Source: Lepidostoma basale (Eukaryota > Arthropoda > Insecta > Trichoptera > Lepidostomatidae). From it: DNA of 64,000 nt. Shown piece after piece: positions 42,950 to 52,082 of the stretch. The stretch is from contig JAHDVF020001231.1 in the NCBI GenBank assembly GCA_022606425.2, positions 1-64,000 of the forward strand. The letters run 5' to 3'. Made by a program: the position numbers and the translations under genes. The notes under the pieces are model-generated. The model was not told the DNA's origin. It saw only the letters and a program-made list of their open reading frames with translations, and made no database searches. Position 1 is the first letter of the stretch. Every line of letters begins with the position of its first letter.

Positions 42950-43305
42950 TAAGCAATAAAATAATGTTTTCTGAAGTTTGTCGCAGATCAAGGTATCAAG
43001 GAACCAAAATGTTTGTTTTTGTAAATTCAAAAAATCCTTTTCAAAATTTAACACATTGATCATTGAAATGTTATGTCCTACTCTGCCTAAGTTAACTAAC
43101 ACGTGTTTTATATGTTTCTAGGTTCTTTCTATCAGTTTGTAATCATTTTGCTTAGTTTATATCGTTCTCCCGGTGATGAAGGTTTAAGCCTTCGAAACAT
43201 GTCGAGAAAAATAAACTCAAAAGTGGAAAAAACAGTGTTTTCATTCATAAAAAAGTCTTCATTATGGAATTCCATAGTGTTAACGCCTTAAGTTTATCTA
43301 AAGTT
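42950..43305 (+). repeat. PLE-type terminal repeat with ribozyme copy N
   Basis: AT-rich leader, ribozyme at 43165-43208, then AATAAACTCAAAAGTGGAAA, AACAGTGTTTTCATTC and the terminal motif TTATGGAATTCCATAGTGTT-AACGCCTTAAGTTT. No protein remnant is visible upstream, so it is a solo terminal repeat or heavily truncated copy. Confidence 0.6.
43165..43208 (+). ncRNA. Hammerhead ribozyme (copy N)
   Basis: Stem I TTCTC (43165-43169) with GAGAA (43204-43208). The core GTGATGA at 43173-43179 (C3 replaced by G). Stem II AAGG/CCTT with TTTAAG loop. GAAA at 43194-43197. Palindromic ACATGT. GTC cleavage triplet ends 43203. One core substitution from consensus. Confidence 0.7.
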
Positions 43306-43319
43306 AATATAAAGTTTTT

Positions 43320-43988
43320 TTAACTAACTAACCATCACGCCGTCTCCCCGAAGGGGTAGGCAGAAATAATGGACTGCCATACTATTCTTTGTCCTAAACA
43401 TCAAGGGTATAGCTATCATTTTGATTGTCATGACATGTGATAGGTACCTAATCAATCGCCATTTATTGTCACGTGAATTCTTCACCAGACCGAAGACAGT
43501 GTGACAATCATACTGCCATCGCCGGGAATCGAACCCGAGACCTTCGGGGTGAAAGTCAAAGCACTTACCACTCGGCCACGAAGGTCGGCATTTATTTCTC
43601 TCTATTCCTCAACATTCATACATCGTGTCATGCACGCGCGTCTATTTCTCTGACTCCTCACGTGGCCGACATTCAATATTTGATTTATTTGATTCTGCCA
43701 CGTTTTCCTCGGTCTTCCTCTATTTCTAGTTCCATTTACATCGTTAACGCATAATTTTTTTACCATTCTTTCTTCGTTTATTCTTTCCATGTGTCCAAAC
43801 CATCTTAATGATCCTTTCATTATTTTGTTCATACCACCATCATTCGCACCGCTTTCACTTCTTATATTTTCGTTCGAGACTCTTTCATACACTGATTTTC
43901 CACACATTCCTCTAAGAGATCTCATTTCTACTGCATTTATTATACTTTCATCCTTCTTTTGACAGTTCCATGCTTCGCTTCCATACAA
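43320..43988 (-). pseudogene. LINE A copy 7, split by SINE S1
   Basis: Minus strand: MYGSEAWNCQKKDESIINAV, EMRSLRGMCGKSVYERVSNE, GSLRWFGHMERINEERMVKK, GRPRKTWQNQINQILNVGHV, RNRRACMTRCMNVEE over one 128-codon frame. The SINE follows, and the 3' end GGAGACGGCGTGATGG plus TTAG units comes after it at 43320-43345. Well-preserved C-terminal domain. Confidence 0.9.
43402..43588 (-). repeat. SINE S1, best full-length copy, nested in LINE A
   Basis: Minus strand head GACCTTCGTGGCCGAGTGGT (box A GTGGCCGAGTGG), AAGTGCTTTGACTTTCACC, box B GGTTCGATTCC within CGGGTTCGATTCCCGG, GATGGCAG, TCACACTGTCTTCGGTCTGG, TTCACGTGACAATAAATGGC, TATCACATGTCATGACAATC, end ATGATAGCTATACCC. Intact Pol III promoter boxes spaced as in a tRNA. 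Confidence 0.9.
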
Positions 43989-44749
43989 GTTTTTTTTAAT
44001 TTTAATAATTAGTTTTTATAGGTTGTCGCATATTGTCCCATAGTTCAATGAATGAATATTGTTTTTTAAATCAATTCTGTCAAAATTTTATTGATTTTTT
44101 CTTAGTTTTATTACTTGATCTCCATTTTCATTTGAAGTAGATCCACGAAACTATAATAAAAAGTCCGGGTTTAAATTCGTGAAATGTGTCAAAATTTATT
44201 TTCAAGGTTTCGGGGAATGTGTGACCCAGAAAGCGGACATTAAAGCAGCAGATAAAACAATGTATCGAAGTAAAATAAAAAGAAACAAAAAAAAACAGTG
44301 TGGCGTCCGTTTAATTAAAGACATGTTTTTACAACGGCGCGAAGGCGTTTTCTAATCCAACGCCAAGAATACTGATCCGGGAACACGGACGACCGTAGCC
44401 CCATTCCAGAGATTCTACCGCCAATTCCAGCAAACGATTATCCAAGCTCTCGAAAACAAGCTCAAAAATATATTCGATTTCCTTGTTAAAAGTTGAGAAT
44501 AGAATTTATAGGCGGACTGTCATCTGGGCCAACGTGTGAGTGAAACAGCACCGCGGTGCAGGGAATCTATGTCAGATTATTTCCGAACTATTCTCATTCA
44601 ATTATACGTATTATGTTTGCGCGCGATCGTCTGTCTCAGCGCTTCTCAAATTATGACAAGTTTCGCCTCGGGGGCGCAAGAGAAATCAGGAAGACCAGTA
44701 ATACCCCAGGATGAAATCGGAATTCAGTGGGAAGACAGAACACAATAAT
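43989..44749. other. Non-coding stretch, unique in the window
   Basis: 44190-44720 is GC-richer and of good complexity, without repeat matches. A 70-codon + ORF (44536-44748) lacks recognised features. Candidate host intron or regulatory sequence. Confidence 0.3.
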
Positions 44750-45438
44750 AAAAACAGTGGCAAAAATATTTGTGTAATTGTGTATTTTGGAAGTATGTTT
44801 ACAAAATATGGGCGAGTGGAGAGGGATATTGATAGAAAGGCAGGCAACAAAGTGAATGGTGTACTTAAAGTTGTCATCGCAAACAAAAACCTATCAAAAA
44901 AGCTCAAATGGCAGTGCACAATGGTGTTCTTCTAACGACCCTTATGTATGGAAGCGAGGCATGGAACTGGCGAAAGAAGGATGAATGTAGAAGAAATGCA
45001 GAAGAAATGAGATCTCCTAGACGAATATGTCGATACTATGATAGAGTGTCGATTGAAAATATAAGAAGTGAATGCGGTGCGAATGATGGAGTAATGAACA
45101 AAATAATGAAAGGATCATTAAGGTGGTTTGGACATATGGAAAGAATAAATGAAGAAAGAATGGTAAAAACAATTATATGTTAACGGTGTAAATGGAACCA
45201 GAAATAGTGGTAGACCCTGGAAAATGCGGCACGATCAAATGAATCAAATATTGAATGTCGGCCATGTGAGGAGTCAGAGAAATCGACGCGCGTGCATTAC
45301 ATGGTGTATGAATGTTGACATGACATGTATGAATGTTGAGGAAGCGAGAGAAATATGTCAGCAAAGAAAAGTGTTGCAGTCCATTTTTTTTGCCTACCCC
45401 TTCGAGAAGACGGCGTGATGGTTATTTAGTTAGTAAGA
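44750..45438 (+). pseudogene. LINE A copy 8, 3' end
   Basis: YFGSMFTKYGRVERDIDRKA, GNKVNGVLKVVIANKNL, VLLTTLMYGSEAWNWRKKDE, RVSIENIRSECGANDGVMNK, IMKGSLRWFGHMERINEERM, then (frame change) DQMNQILNVGHVRSQRNRRA, and GACGGCGTGATGG with TTAG-type tail. Contains a short internal duplication, CATGTATGAATGTTGA-like, at 45308-45345. Confidence 0.85.
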
Positions 45439-45444
45439 GTAATT

Positions 45445-45620
45445 TATAGTAAGAGTATGAATATACACTGTATTTTCAAAACACTTTTTTGCACCTTTCA
45501 CAAACATGTTTCAGGAAACAGACTTCCCTTCTTCAGTGAAGGAATTTTAACAGTCAAATGAATGATAGTCATTACTTATATATTAAATGACGAGTGAAAA
45601 AGTGGAGGGGGAAAATTTAT
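45445..45620 (-). repeat. PLE-type terminal repeat with ribozyme copy O
   Basis: Minus strand: CCCCCTCCACTTTTTCACTC, CATTTGACTGTTAAAATTCC, ribozyme, then GGTGCAAAAAAGTGTTTTGA. Same family as 31.43-31.55 kb. Lies directly next to the LINE A tail. Confidence 0.55.
45494..45543 (-). ncRNA. Hammerhead ribozyme-like motif (copy O)
   Basis: Minus strand stem I CCTTCA with TGTGAAAGG; CTGAAGA core (45530-45536); 6-bp stem II AGGGAA/TTTCCT with loop GTCTG; GAAA; palindromic ACATGT; then T in place of C, giving a GTT cleavage triplet. The core is complete, so weak activity is conceivable. Confidence 0.65.
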
Positions 45621-46131
45621 ATTTTAGCGGCAGGATAAATTGATGTTTAGTTAAAATTATGAAACAGCGAATAAACATTTAATGGACAGTAATTGAGAAA
45701 TAAAATCCCTAAATATTGGAAAGTATTGGGTCACAAGTATGAGAGAAATAAAATAACGTGTGATATTAGATTTACAAAAAATTAAATGAGCTGAATATTT
45801 TGCAGAGCGTTGGTGCCATTTCACGATAGACTCATTCCTGATAAAGTCGGCGTAATTGGGCGGTAGGCCAAAATGTTTGGGAACCTGAGGAGATCGTATG
45901 ATCGGGGCATTCGTCTCGCTTGAAATTCTCAAATGGACGCTATTTTGGCGTCACAGCAGATGAATGAAACTTTGTACTACACGAGGCTCACTACGAGACA
46001 TTGACGGGCAACGAACGTGCCATAAAAGTCACTCGAAATTAGATTTTCTCTGATTTGATATGCGTTATCATTTTCCTGTCATAGAAAGTTGATCTAAGAA
46101 GGAAAAAAACTAAATAATTAACTATATTTTT
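45621..46131. other. Non-coding stretch
   Basis: Unique in the window; a 91-codon minus ORF (45657-45932) is unrecognised. Confidence 0.3.
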
Positions 46132-46668
46132 TGTGAATGTATACTTATACTTGTATACGAATACTGGATTTCACCCACCGTGGGTTATCAATTCATGATT
46201 TAATTGTATCTCAATAGAGACGAAGATGCAAACTGGAAACTGAATATGGTTGATCAAGGTGTTAACAGGACTTATGACCTGTCATTGGTTGGGTTAAGCG
46301 CACGCTTTATGTAATTACAACATTCCCCATTCCACATTTGTTTATGACCATGTCTGTCAAATTTTTGGAAGTTGTCGTTAGTATGTATAATCTACATACT
46401 ACTCCATAGATGGCGTTAGTATGTAGATTAGTAATCTTAAAAAGATTAACATATGTAATCAAAATCTTCATAGATGGCAAATTGAAACTGACATGTGAAA
46501 TCTGCATAGGACCTTAACATATATACAACTTCCAAAAATTTGACAGACATGGTCATAAAAAAGGTGGAATGGGGAATGTTGTAATTACATAAAGTGTGTG
46601 CAACCATATTCAGTTTCCAATTTGCATCTTCGTCTCTATTGAGATACAATTAAATCATGAAATAATTA
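46132..46668. mobile_element. Family H foldback element, both arms long
   Basis: Left arm about 46190-46385 and right arm about 46495-46662 are inverted copies (GATTTAATTGTATCTCAATA, GAGACGAAGATGCAAACTGG, ACATTCCCCATTCCAC, CAAATTTTTGGAAGTTG and their complements). The centre contains two CATAGATGGC-type boxes. The left also has the outer TIR CCACCGTGGGTTATCAATTC. It shows that family H in its complete form is a foldback with arms of about 170-195 bp. Confidence 0.8.
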
Positions 46669-46714
46669 ACTATAATATTGTATAAAAATAAAATGTAGGG
46701 AGGAGACATTATGA

Positions 46715-46960
46715 ACAACATGATAATACTGGTAGAATAACTATCTTGCCTGCTATCGTCCTCAGTGTCTTCATATCGGAAATCCTCAAATTTTGATTTT
46801 GGCCCTTGTTTTGACGCCATATACTATTTCGACGTCTTACGCATAATTTATAGATTATCATCTTTCTCTTAATGGTCATGTCTTTGTTTTTCCATATTGT
46901 GGAATGTTGTCTTAAAAATATATTCAAACGTGAATCCACAACTCAAAGTGATGGCGAATC
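46715..46960 (-). pseudogene. LINE F fragment
   Basis: Minus strand: SRLNIFLRQHSTIWKNKDMT, IKRKMIIYKLCVRRRNSIWR, LRISDMKTLRTIAGKI. WKNKDM, IYK-CVR and MKTLR-IAG are the LINE F signature before the C-terminal domain. Truncated at both ends. Confidence 0.7.
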
Positions 46961-47210
46961 TAGAAGACATACTTTGTTTTGTTTGAAAAGCCCTGACTTT
47001 CTACAGTGGATCAGTATTCGCACTCTGTCACGGTGAACCGGCAGCAGGGATATTTTCAATTGTATCGATATCGGAGTCAACTATCACACGCACTCGCATA
47101 TTTTTAGACTGCATAGACTTGGCAGTGTATTCATTCGGTTCAGATTGCTTAATGGCTTACAAGAACCGATTTTATGTAATGAAAATATTTTGCGAGAGTT
47201 ATGTTCTTTT

Positions 47211-47837
47211 AGGTTACGGCCACACCGAAGTGTTTCGGTTGGTGACTCGCTCGCTGTCTGTCCGAAAATAACAGAGACTGACCTAACAGCATTGTCAAAT
47301 TATTTTATTTCAAAATGACACGCTATTGGTTTAGCTTTTACATGTATTTCAATTTAATAATTAATCAATTAAAGTAAGGTCAAAAAATTATTGACTCACA
47401 TTTATTTTCAAAGCGAAAATTTCTTTATTTTTTCTAACTAACTAACTAACCATCATCAAGAAAGCATGGTAAAAAACTTATATGTTAATGATGTAAATGG
47501 AACCAGAAATAGAGGAAGACCGAGGAAAACGTGGCACGATCAAATAAATCAAATATTGAATGTCGGCCATGTGAGGAGTCAGAGAAATCGACGCGCGTGC
47601 ACGACACGATGTATAAATGTTGAGGAAGCGAGAGAAATATGTCAGGAAAGAAAAGTGTGGCAGTCCATTCTTTCTGCCTACCCCTTCGGGGAGACGGCGT
47701 GATGGTTAGTTAGTTAGTTACAAGCTTAATCAATAATTTGACATTTTCAAATAAGATAATTTGGAAACGCTGTTAAATCAGTCTCTGTCATTTTCGAACA
47801 GACCACCAAACGAAACACTTCGGTGTGGCTGTAGCCT
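47211..47837. mobile_element. TIR element with about 100-bp arms, interrupted by LINE A
   Basis: Ends AGGTTACGGCCACACCGAAG and the inverse (right-end consensus AGGCTACAGCCACACCGAAG). Arms continue through TCTGTCCGAAAATAACAGAG against CTCTGTCATTTTCGAACAGA. Without the LINE it is about 340 bp. Superfamily not determined; no clear target duplication. Confidence 0.65.
47436..47719 (+). pseudogene. LINE A copy 9 with inverted tail at its 5' end
   Basis: VKNLYVNDVNGTRNRGRPRK, TWHDQINQILNVGHVRSQRN, RRACTTRCINVEEAREICQE, WQSILSAYPFGETA then stop, and the TTAG tail. At its left edge 47436-47456 is a short inverted copy of the same 3' end (AACTAACTAACTAACCATCA). Inserted within the TIR element. Confidence 0.85.
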
Positions 47838-47939
47838 TGCAAGTCGTTCATAGTCAATAAGTTGCACAATCTACAAGTACAAAACTTAGACATTAACTTG
47901 CATGTTCACGCAACGAAAGGCACTTGCCCAAGTTTTATT

Positions 47940-48100
47940 GCTACTGGAGAGATCATGTGGAAAGAGCATGTTCTGAAAGAGATGAATCGAAGAAATCGAT
48001 CTCCCAGAAAACCACCCAACAGATGGCGAGACAGTAGGACATCTACATCCCAGGAACAGGCTCCGAGAAATAACAGTCCTAAATAAAGCAGAAGAAGAAG
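47940..48100 (+). pseudogene. LINE F 3' end
   Basis: YWRDHVERACSER then RSPRKPPNRWRDSRTSTSQE, QAPRNNSPK, stop, AAATAAAGCAGAAGAAG. Matches the 33 kb copy including the AAATAAAGCAGAAGAAG tail. Confidence 0.75.
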
Positions 48101-48584
48101 TTATTTTTATGTATTAAAATTAGATATCTCATCTCGTTAAACAATTTTTCTTATTATTGGTAATGCGAACCTTTTGAAAATTTGGTTTGGTTCAAGTGGT
48201 GCTCCTGTTAATTTGAAGATATTTCGCATATAAGTGAATTGTTTTGGTCAATTTAACTGTTGCCGCACTTTATAATAGTTAATTGTGACACGTTATCCGT
48301 TTGTATTGTTTTGCTGTTAAAATTATATTAGTTTTATCGTTTTTATAAAGAATTTTGACAGGTGTAAAAATAATTTTTTTAATTGTTCCAATGATAATTT
48401 GAATAATTTCTACAATATTATTTCAAAGTTCTTGCTGGTTTAGTGCCTAATTACAGATAATTTAAAAAAACGGTGGATACGTGTAACATAAATTAAATAA
48501 ACACAAAAGTCCGGATCGTCCATGTCAACATGTGCAACATCGAAAAAAACATTATGTGTTATTACATTATGTGCTAAATTAAAA
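48101..48584. other. AT-rich non-coding DNA
   Basis: 48470-48500 (ACATAAATTAAATAAACAC) resembles the start of repeat X at 48605, suggesting a partial tandem copy about 120 bp upstream. Confidence 0.35.
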
Positions 48585-48920
48585 AAAACGACGGATTCGT
48601 GGAACATAAATTAAATAGACAATATGTGCACCATCTAAAAAGAACATTTTGTGTTAAATTATTTTTATTTTGTTATTTTATTTTATATCATTGTATTTTA
48701 TATTATTTGTTTTAGATTTATTTTGTGGGTGTTGCACGATCGAAGTGTGCGCGGGAGATGCCTATTGGTGGCGATGAGGTTCGCAACCCATCACACCGCG
48801 TCTCCCGCGGAGCGAAAAGAGAAGGATGGAGTGCCGCATCAGTAAAAGTGTGACAGTCCATTCGTTCTGCCTACCCTTTCAGGGAGATGGCGTGATGGTT
48901 AGTTAGTTAGTTAGTTAGCG
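48585..48920 (+). repeat. Repeat X copy 3, fullest copy
   Basis: ACGACGGATTCGTGGAACAT, AAATTAAATAGACAATATGT, GCACCATCTAAAAAGAACAT, an AT-rich linker, TTTATTTTGTGGGTGTTGCA, then the GC-rich hairpin (outer stem GCGCGGGAGA/TCTCCCGCGG intact), and the LINE A 3' end with four TTAG units at 48898-48918. Confidence 0.8.
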
Positions 48921-48964
48921 AACCTTATAACTTCCATAAAATATAATAACTTTTTGAAAAAGTA

Positions 48965-49185
48965 TGCGAATACGGGGTCGAAGAAGACAGAGGAAATCAT
49001 GGTATGAGAGAATTAATCAAAATGTCCAAAGAATCGACTTGCGTGTATGACCCTCTCTGCATGAATGTGGAGGACTTAAATACGTTTATCAGGATGAGTA
49101 AGTGTGGCGGTATATTATCTTTGCCTTCCCCTCCAGCGAAACGACGTGATGATACATTTATTTGTTTGTTTCTTTACACGGCTAA
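48965..49185 (+). pseudogene. LINE A copy 10 (TTTG-type tail)
   Basis: RIRGRRRQRKSWYERINQN-type frame, CPKNRLACMTLSA-like frame and the 3' end CTTCCCCTCCAGCGAAACGA then CGTGATGATACATTTATTTG. Diverged; belongs with the copies at 22.0 and 25.6 kb. Confidence 0.65.
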
Positions 49186-49546
49186 TTCAGAGTATCATTT
49201 AACCCATGAACGATCGCTCATCTTGATGATTTGTCATGTGTTAACCCCAGATGAACTACAAAGAGAGGTGAGAAATGTCATCAGCCTCCGAGGATAGAAT
49301 AAATATCATTAAAAGAATAAAATAGAATTTACAACAGAGAAAATGAGTTAAAATCATTCATTTACATTTTAATTGTGAGTTCTCTAAAGGGTAGCACAGA
49401 CCAAGACTATGTTGTTAGTTACTTCCAAGTTGTTAAATTTTATGTGTCGACTGTCTGGCACCAGCTGATCAACGTGGAATTAATTGTTAGCATTTAAACA
49501 TATGCATAAAGTTACTTCGGAAGTTTAAATATGTATGTCATTAAGT
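49186..49546. other. Non-coding stretch
   Basis: Nothing recognised. Confidence 0.35.
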
Positions 49547-49736
49547 AATTAATACGAATGAAAACGTCAGTTTTCTAGAAGTTTCTAGAAGTCTCGTATT
49601 TTATGGAAAGGACATGTTTCGCCCTTCTAAGGCAATATCAAATGACTTTTGATAATGCCTCAGAAGGGCGAAACATGTCATTCACATAGAATATAATAAA
49701 ACTTCTAGAAAACTGACGTTTTCATTCGTATTAATT
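49547..49736. mobile_element. Family K 190-bp palindrome with a ribozyme on each arm
   Basis: Nearly perfect palindrome: AATTAATACGAATGAAAACG...CGTTTTCATTCGTATTAATT, CAGTTTTCTAGAAG/CTTCTAGAAAACTG, and GACATGTTTCGCCCTTCT/AGAAGGGCGAAACATGTC. An extra GTTTCTAGAA duplication is on the left arm. Flank AATAAAGAGTTTTACATCAT is shared with other K copies. Confidence 0.8.
49649..49679 (+). ncRNA. Hammerhead-like motif on the right arm of family K
   Basis: TTGATAA (C3 to U, G8 to A), stem II GCC.../GGGC around CAGA, GAAA at 49670-49673, palindromic ACATGT, GTC. The mirrored motif (minus strand 49611-49641: TTGATATTGCCTTAGAAGGG then CGAAACATGTC) occupies the left arm. Two core substitutions suggest loss of catalysis. 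Confidence 0.5.
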
Positions 49737-49839
49737 ATTTAATAAAGAGTTTTACATCATTGTTCAAGAAACAATAAACAAGTCATTAAAATTTTAATAT
49801 TAATTATATACGTAAATTACGACGATAGCAGGCAAGGCA

Positions 49840-50115
49840 CTGAGGGATCGCGTGAGGAACACCAGAATAAAAGAGATATGGAGGTTGAGGATATGATAAT
49901 ATGGAGCAGACAGCGAAAAAGGGAATGGTACGGACATGTTCAAAGAATGGACACCACCAGACTCCCCTATATTGTATTGCATAATCAACCTCATGGGACT
50001 CGTCCTTGTGAAAGACCTCCTAAAAGATGGAAGGACAGCTGGGAATCCACATCACAGGAAGAGCAACACTCTGGAGAACAGACCACATAGGTCTACAATT
50101 AGGAAGAAGAAGTAG
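49840..50115 (+). pseudogene. LINE F-related C-terminal relic
   Basis: GKALRDRVRNTRIKEIWRLR-type start in shifted frames, then MEVEDMIIWSRQRKREWYGH, VQRMDTTRLPYIVLHNQPHG, RPCERPPKRWKDSWESTSQE, EQHSGEQTT, stop, and AGGAAGAAGAAGTAGAAGAA tail. Good frame over 70 codons. Confidence 0.8.
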
Positions 50116-50189
50116 AAGAAGAAGTATAATAATTTTTATTATTTGTTAGATAGGTAATTACATCATTACAGCGCGAGCCAAAACAATTT

Positions 50190-50330
50190 AAATGATGTAG
50201 CTATTATATTGATTCTCATGATATGTGATAGCTAGCTAATTTATCACCATTTCATTGTCACGTGAATTCTTCATGAATCACACTGTAATCGCCGGGAATC
50301 GATTCCGGGACCATCTGTGTGCCAAGCAAA
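50190..50330 (-). repeat. SINE S1 copy, head partly deleted
   Basis: Minus strand box B GGAATCGATTCC-like, GGCGATTACAGTG, ATTCATGAAGAATTCACGTG, ACAATGAAATGGTGATAAAT, TATCACATATCATGAGAATC, AATATAATAGCTAC. Part of the TGTCTTTGGTCTGG block is deleted. Confidence 0.65.
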
Positions 50331-50384
50331 TATGTTAATGTTTAATTTAATTCTGTTGGTGACATAAGGACGTTGATGACATAA

Positions 50385-50815
50385 GAATACTATATGGTTT
50401 CGAAACCTGGACTCTAAAAGTGAATGTAATGAACCGGTTGGAGGCGTTTGAGATGTGGATATACCGCAGAGTGCTCCGTATACCGTGGACCGAAAGGGGT
50501 ATTAATGCAGACGTACTACAGAGAGCCAGAGCCAATAGAGAGTTGTTGTCGAGTGTGAAAGTTCGAAAGGTGTTATATTTGGGTGTGTGCTAAGGGGAGA
50601 AAAATACCAACTCTTTCGACTGATATTAATGTGAAAAGTGGAGGGACGTCGGGGAGTTGGTAGAGGGCAGTTGTCCTGGCTGCGGAACATAAAAGAATTT
50701 ACAGGAATGACAAGAATTCAGAACCTGTTCTAAGTGGCACAAGCCAGAGATGCCATTGCTGCAGTGATCACCAGCATAGCGGAGACCTGACACGGCACCA
50801 AAAGAAGAAGATGGT
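50385..50815 (+). pseudogene. LINE H RT C-terminal relic and 3' end
   Basis: ILYGFETWTLKVNVMNRLEA, FEMWIYRRVLRIPWTERGIN, ADVLQRARANRELLSSVKVR, KVLYLGVC then stop, KVEGRRGVGRGQLSWLRNIK, EFTGMTRIQNLF, AQARDAIAAVITSIAET, stop, ACGGCACCAAAAGAAGAAG. Complete C-terminal tail of a LINE family (MWIYRR--RI-WT, GRRQ-SWLRN), few lesions. Confidence 0.85.
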
Positions 50816-50944
50816 AGTCGGATGGAATAAAAATATATAAAAAATAACAATCGAACAAAACTGATAATTTTAAATTAATTTGATTCCATAATATCGATAT
50901 ATCACAAGAGTGTGAAAATAATTTTCCAGTATTACCAGAGATAA

Positions 50945-51170
50945 ATCCATCTCAGTAGCAGAGTGGTAAGAGTTCTGACTTCCATACCGAAGATCGTGGG
51001 TACGATTCTTTGACACTGTCTTTGATCTGGCGTAGAATTCACGTGACAATAAAATGGCGATAGACTAGCTACCTATCCACACATCATGATAATCAATTAA
51101 ATAGCTAAAAAAAAACAAATTGCATACAGTAATTGGGTTCAAACAGCATGTTGCATAAAAAAATTACATG
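50945..51170 (+). repeat. SINE S1 copy with head and 3' extension
   Basis: Box A-like TAGCAGAGTGGTAAGAGTTC, box B-like GGGTACGATTC, TTTGACACTGTCTTTGATCT, GGCGTAGAATTCACGTGACA, AATAAAATGGCGATAGACTA, AATAGCTAAAA, then the extension CAGTAATTGGGTTCAAACAG to CATAAAAAAATTACATGG. Confidence 0.8.
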
Positions 51171-51560
51171 GTAAAATTGTTGATGTTATCTATGATCAAA
51201 TACATCAGATGTAGGCATAAAACACTTGTTTTACGAGTCTCAGCACTTATCGCTCACGATGCAAGGTGGAAACTGTGGTTCGCGGCACCCGCAGTTGTTC
51301 AAGTGCGGTGTTTACCTGAGTAATGCTATCTGCACTGGGGAGATGTGTATCTGTAGCTATATTTAACCACTGTTCTAACAAAAGAAAATTAAATGATGCA
51401 ACGCCCCATGTTGCGCGCTCTGACCCTAACCGACTTCTTCCCGTGCCGAAAAGTATACAATTTGTTCCGAAAATGTAATATATTAGTTATCGAGTAATTA
51501 TGAAAATATCGTAATTTAAACCAACGGCATTGATATTTTACACATAAACAATAAAAAATA
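51171..51560. other. Non-coding stretch, unique in the window
   Basis: Moderate complexity, nothing recognised. Confidence 0.35.
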
Positions 51561-51587
51561 TATCTTCTTCTGCTTCTTCTTTTAATG

Positions 51588-52082
51588 TAGAGTGTTTTTT
51601 TAGAGGTTTGGTTTTTAAACTGGCAACCTTGTTTCTAAAGACTGTCAATTTGACAGTTGACAGTTGATTTGTAGTCAGTACGTTTTGCCATTTTACCATG
51701 AATAGACTGACGTCAGAACAGCAATTGCAAATTTATTTTGAAAATTATGGTTCGGTTCGCCAAACTTATCGTGGACTACATCCATTTTACGATCGACATA
51801 ATCTATCAGAGCAAGTTATTCGGAAGACCTTGGATCGTTTTCGCACCACGTACACTCTAGTGGAAATATGCATCCACAAAGACGACAATGGTCGAAAATT
51901 GGATTTCACGAATGCGCTTCTTTCGAGCTAGCCGTGGCGCTCATATGCCCGAAATCATATTTAAACAATAATGGCATAAAATTTTCTATTAAACAAAGTC
52001 AATATCATAGACATTAACGTTATTTTAATGTGTTTTTTTTTTCATTTTGAATATGTATTGTTTACCTCTAAAAAACACCCTA
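51588..52082 (+). mobile_element. Tc1/mariner-type element, 495 bp, internally deleted
   Basis: TIRs TAGAGTGTTTTTTTAGAGGT (left) and the inverse of TAGGGTGTTTTTTAGAGGT (right). The target TA is intact at 52083-52084 and TG at 51586-51587, known from the undisrupted LINE F site. Carries the start of a transposase. Confidence 0.85.
51698..51931 (+). pseudogene. Transposase N-terminus (helix-turn-helix) fused to a short remnant
   Basis: MNRLTSEQQLQIYFENYGSV, RQTYRGLHPFYDRHNLSEQV, IRKTLDRFRTTYTLVE, then 21 codons of out-of-context sequence to the stop. The first 57 residues fit the helix-turn-helix DNA-binding domain (E-R-QI-----E--SV--T-R-LRP-YG-HNRP) of an insect mariner-like group. The catalytic domain is deleted. 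The product could only bind DNA, if expressed. Confidence 0.75.

Noticed and set aside
43480..43588. True tRNA gene
   Set aside because: The boxes are good, but the head continues into the shared SINE body and no complete acceptor stem is present.
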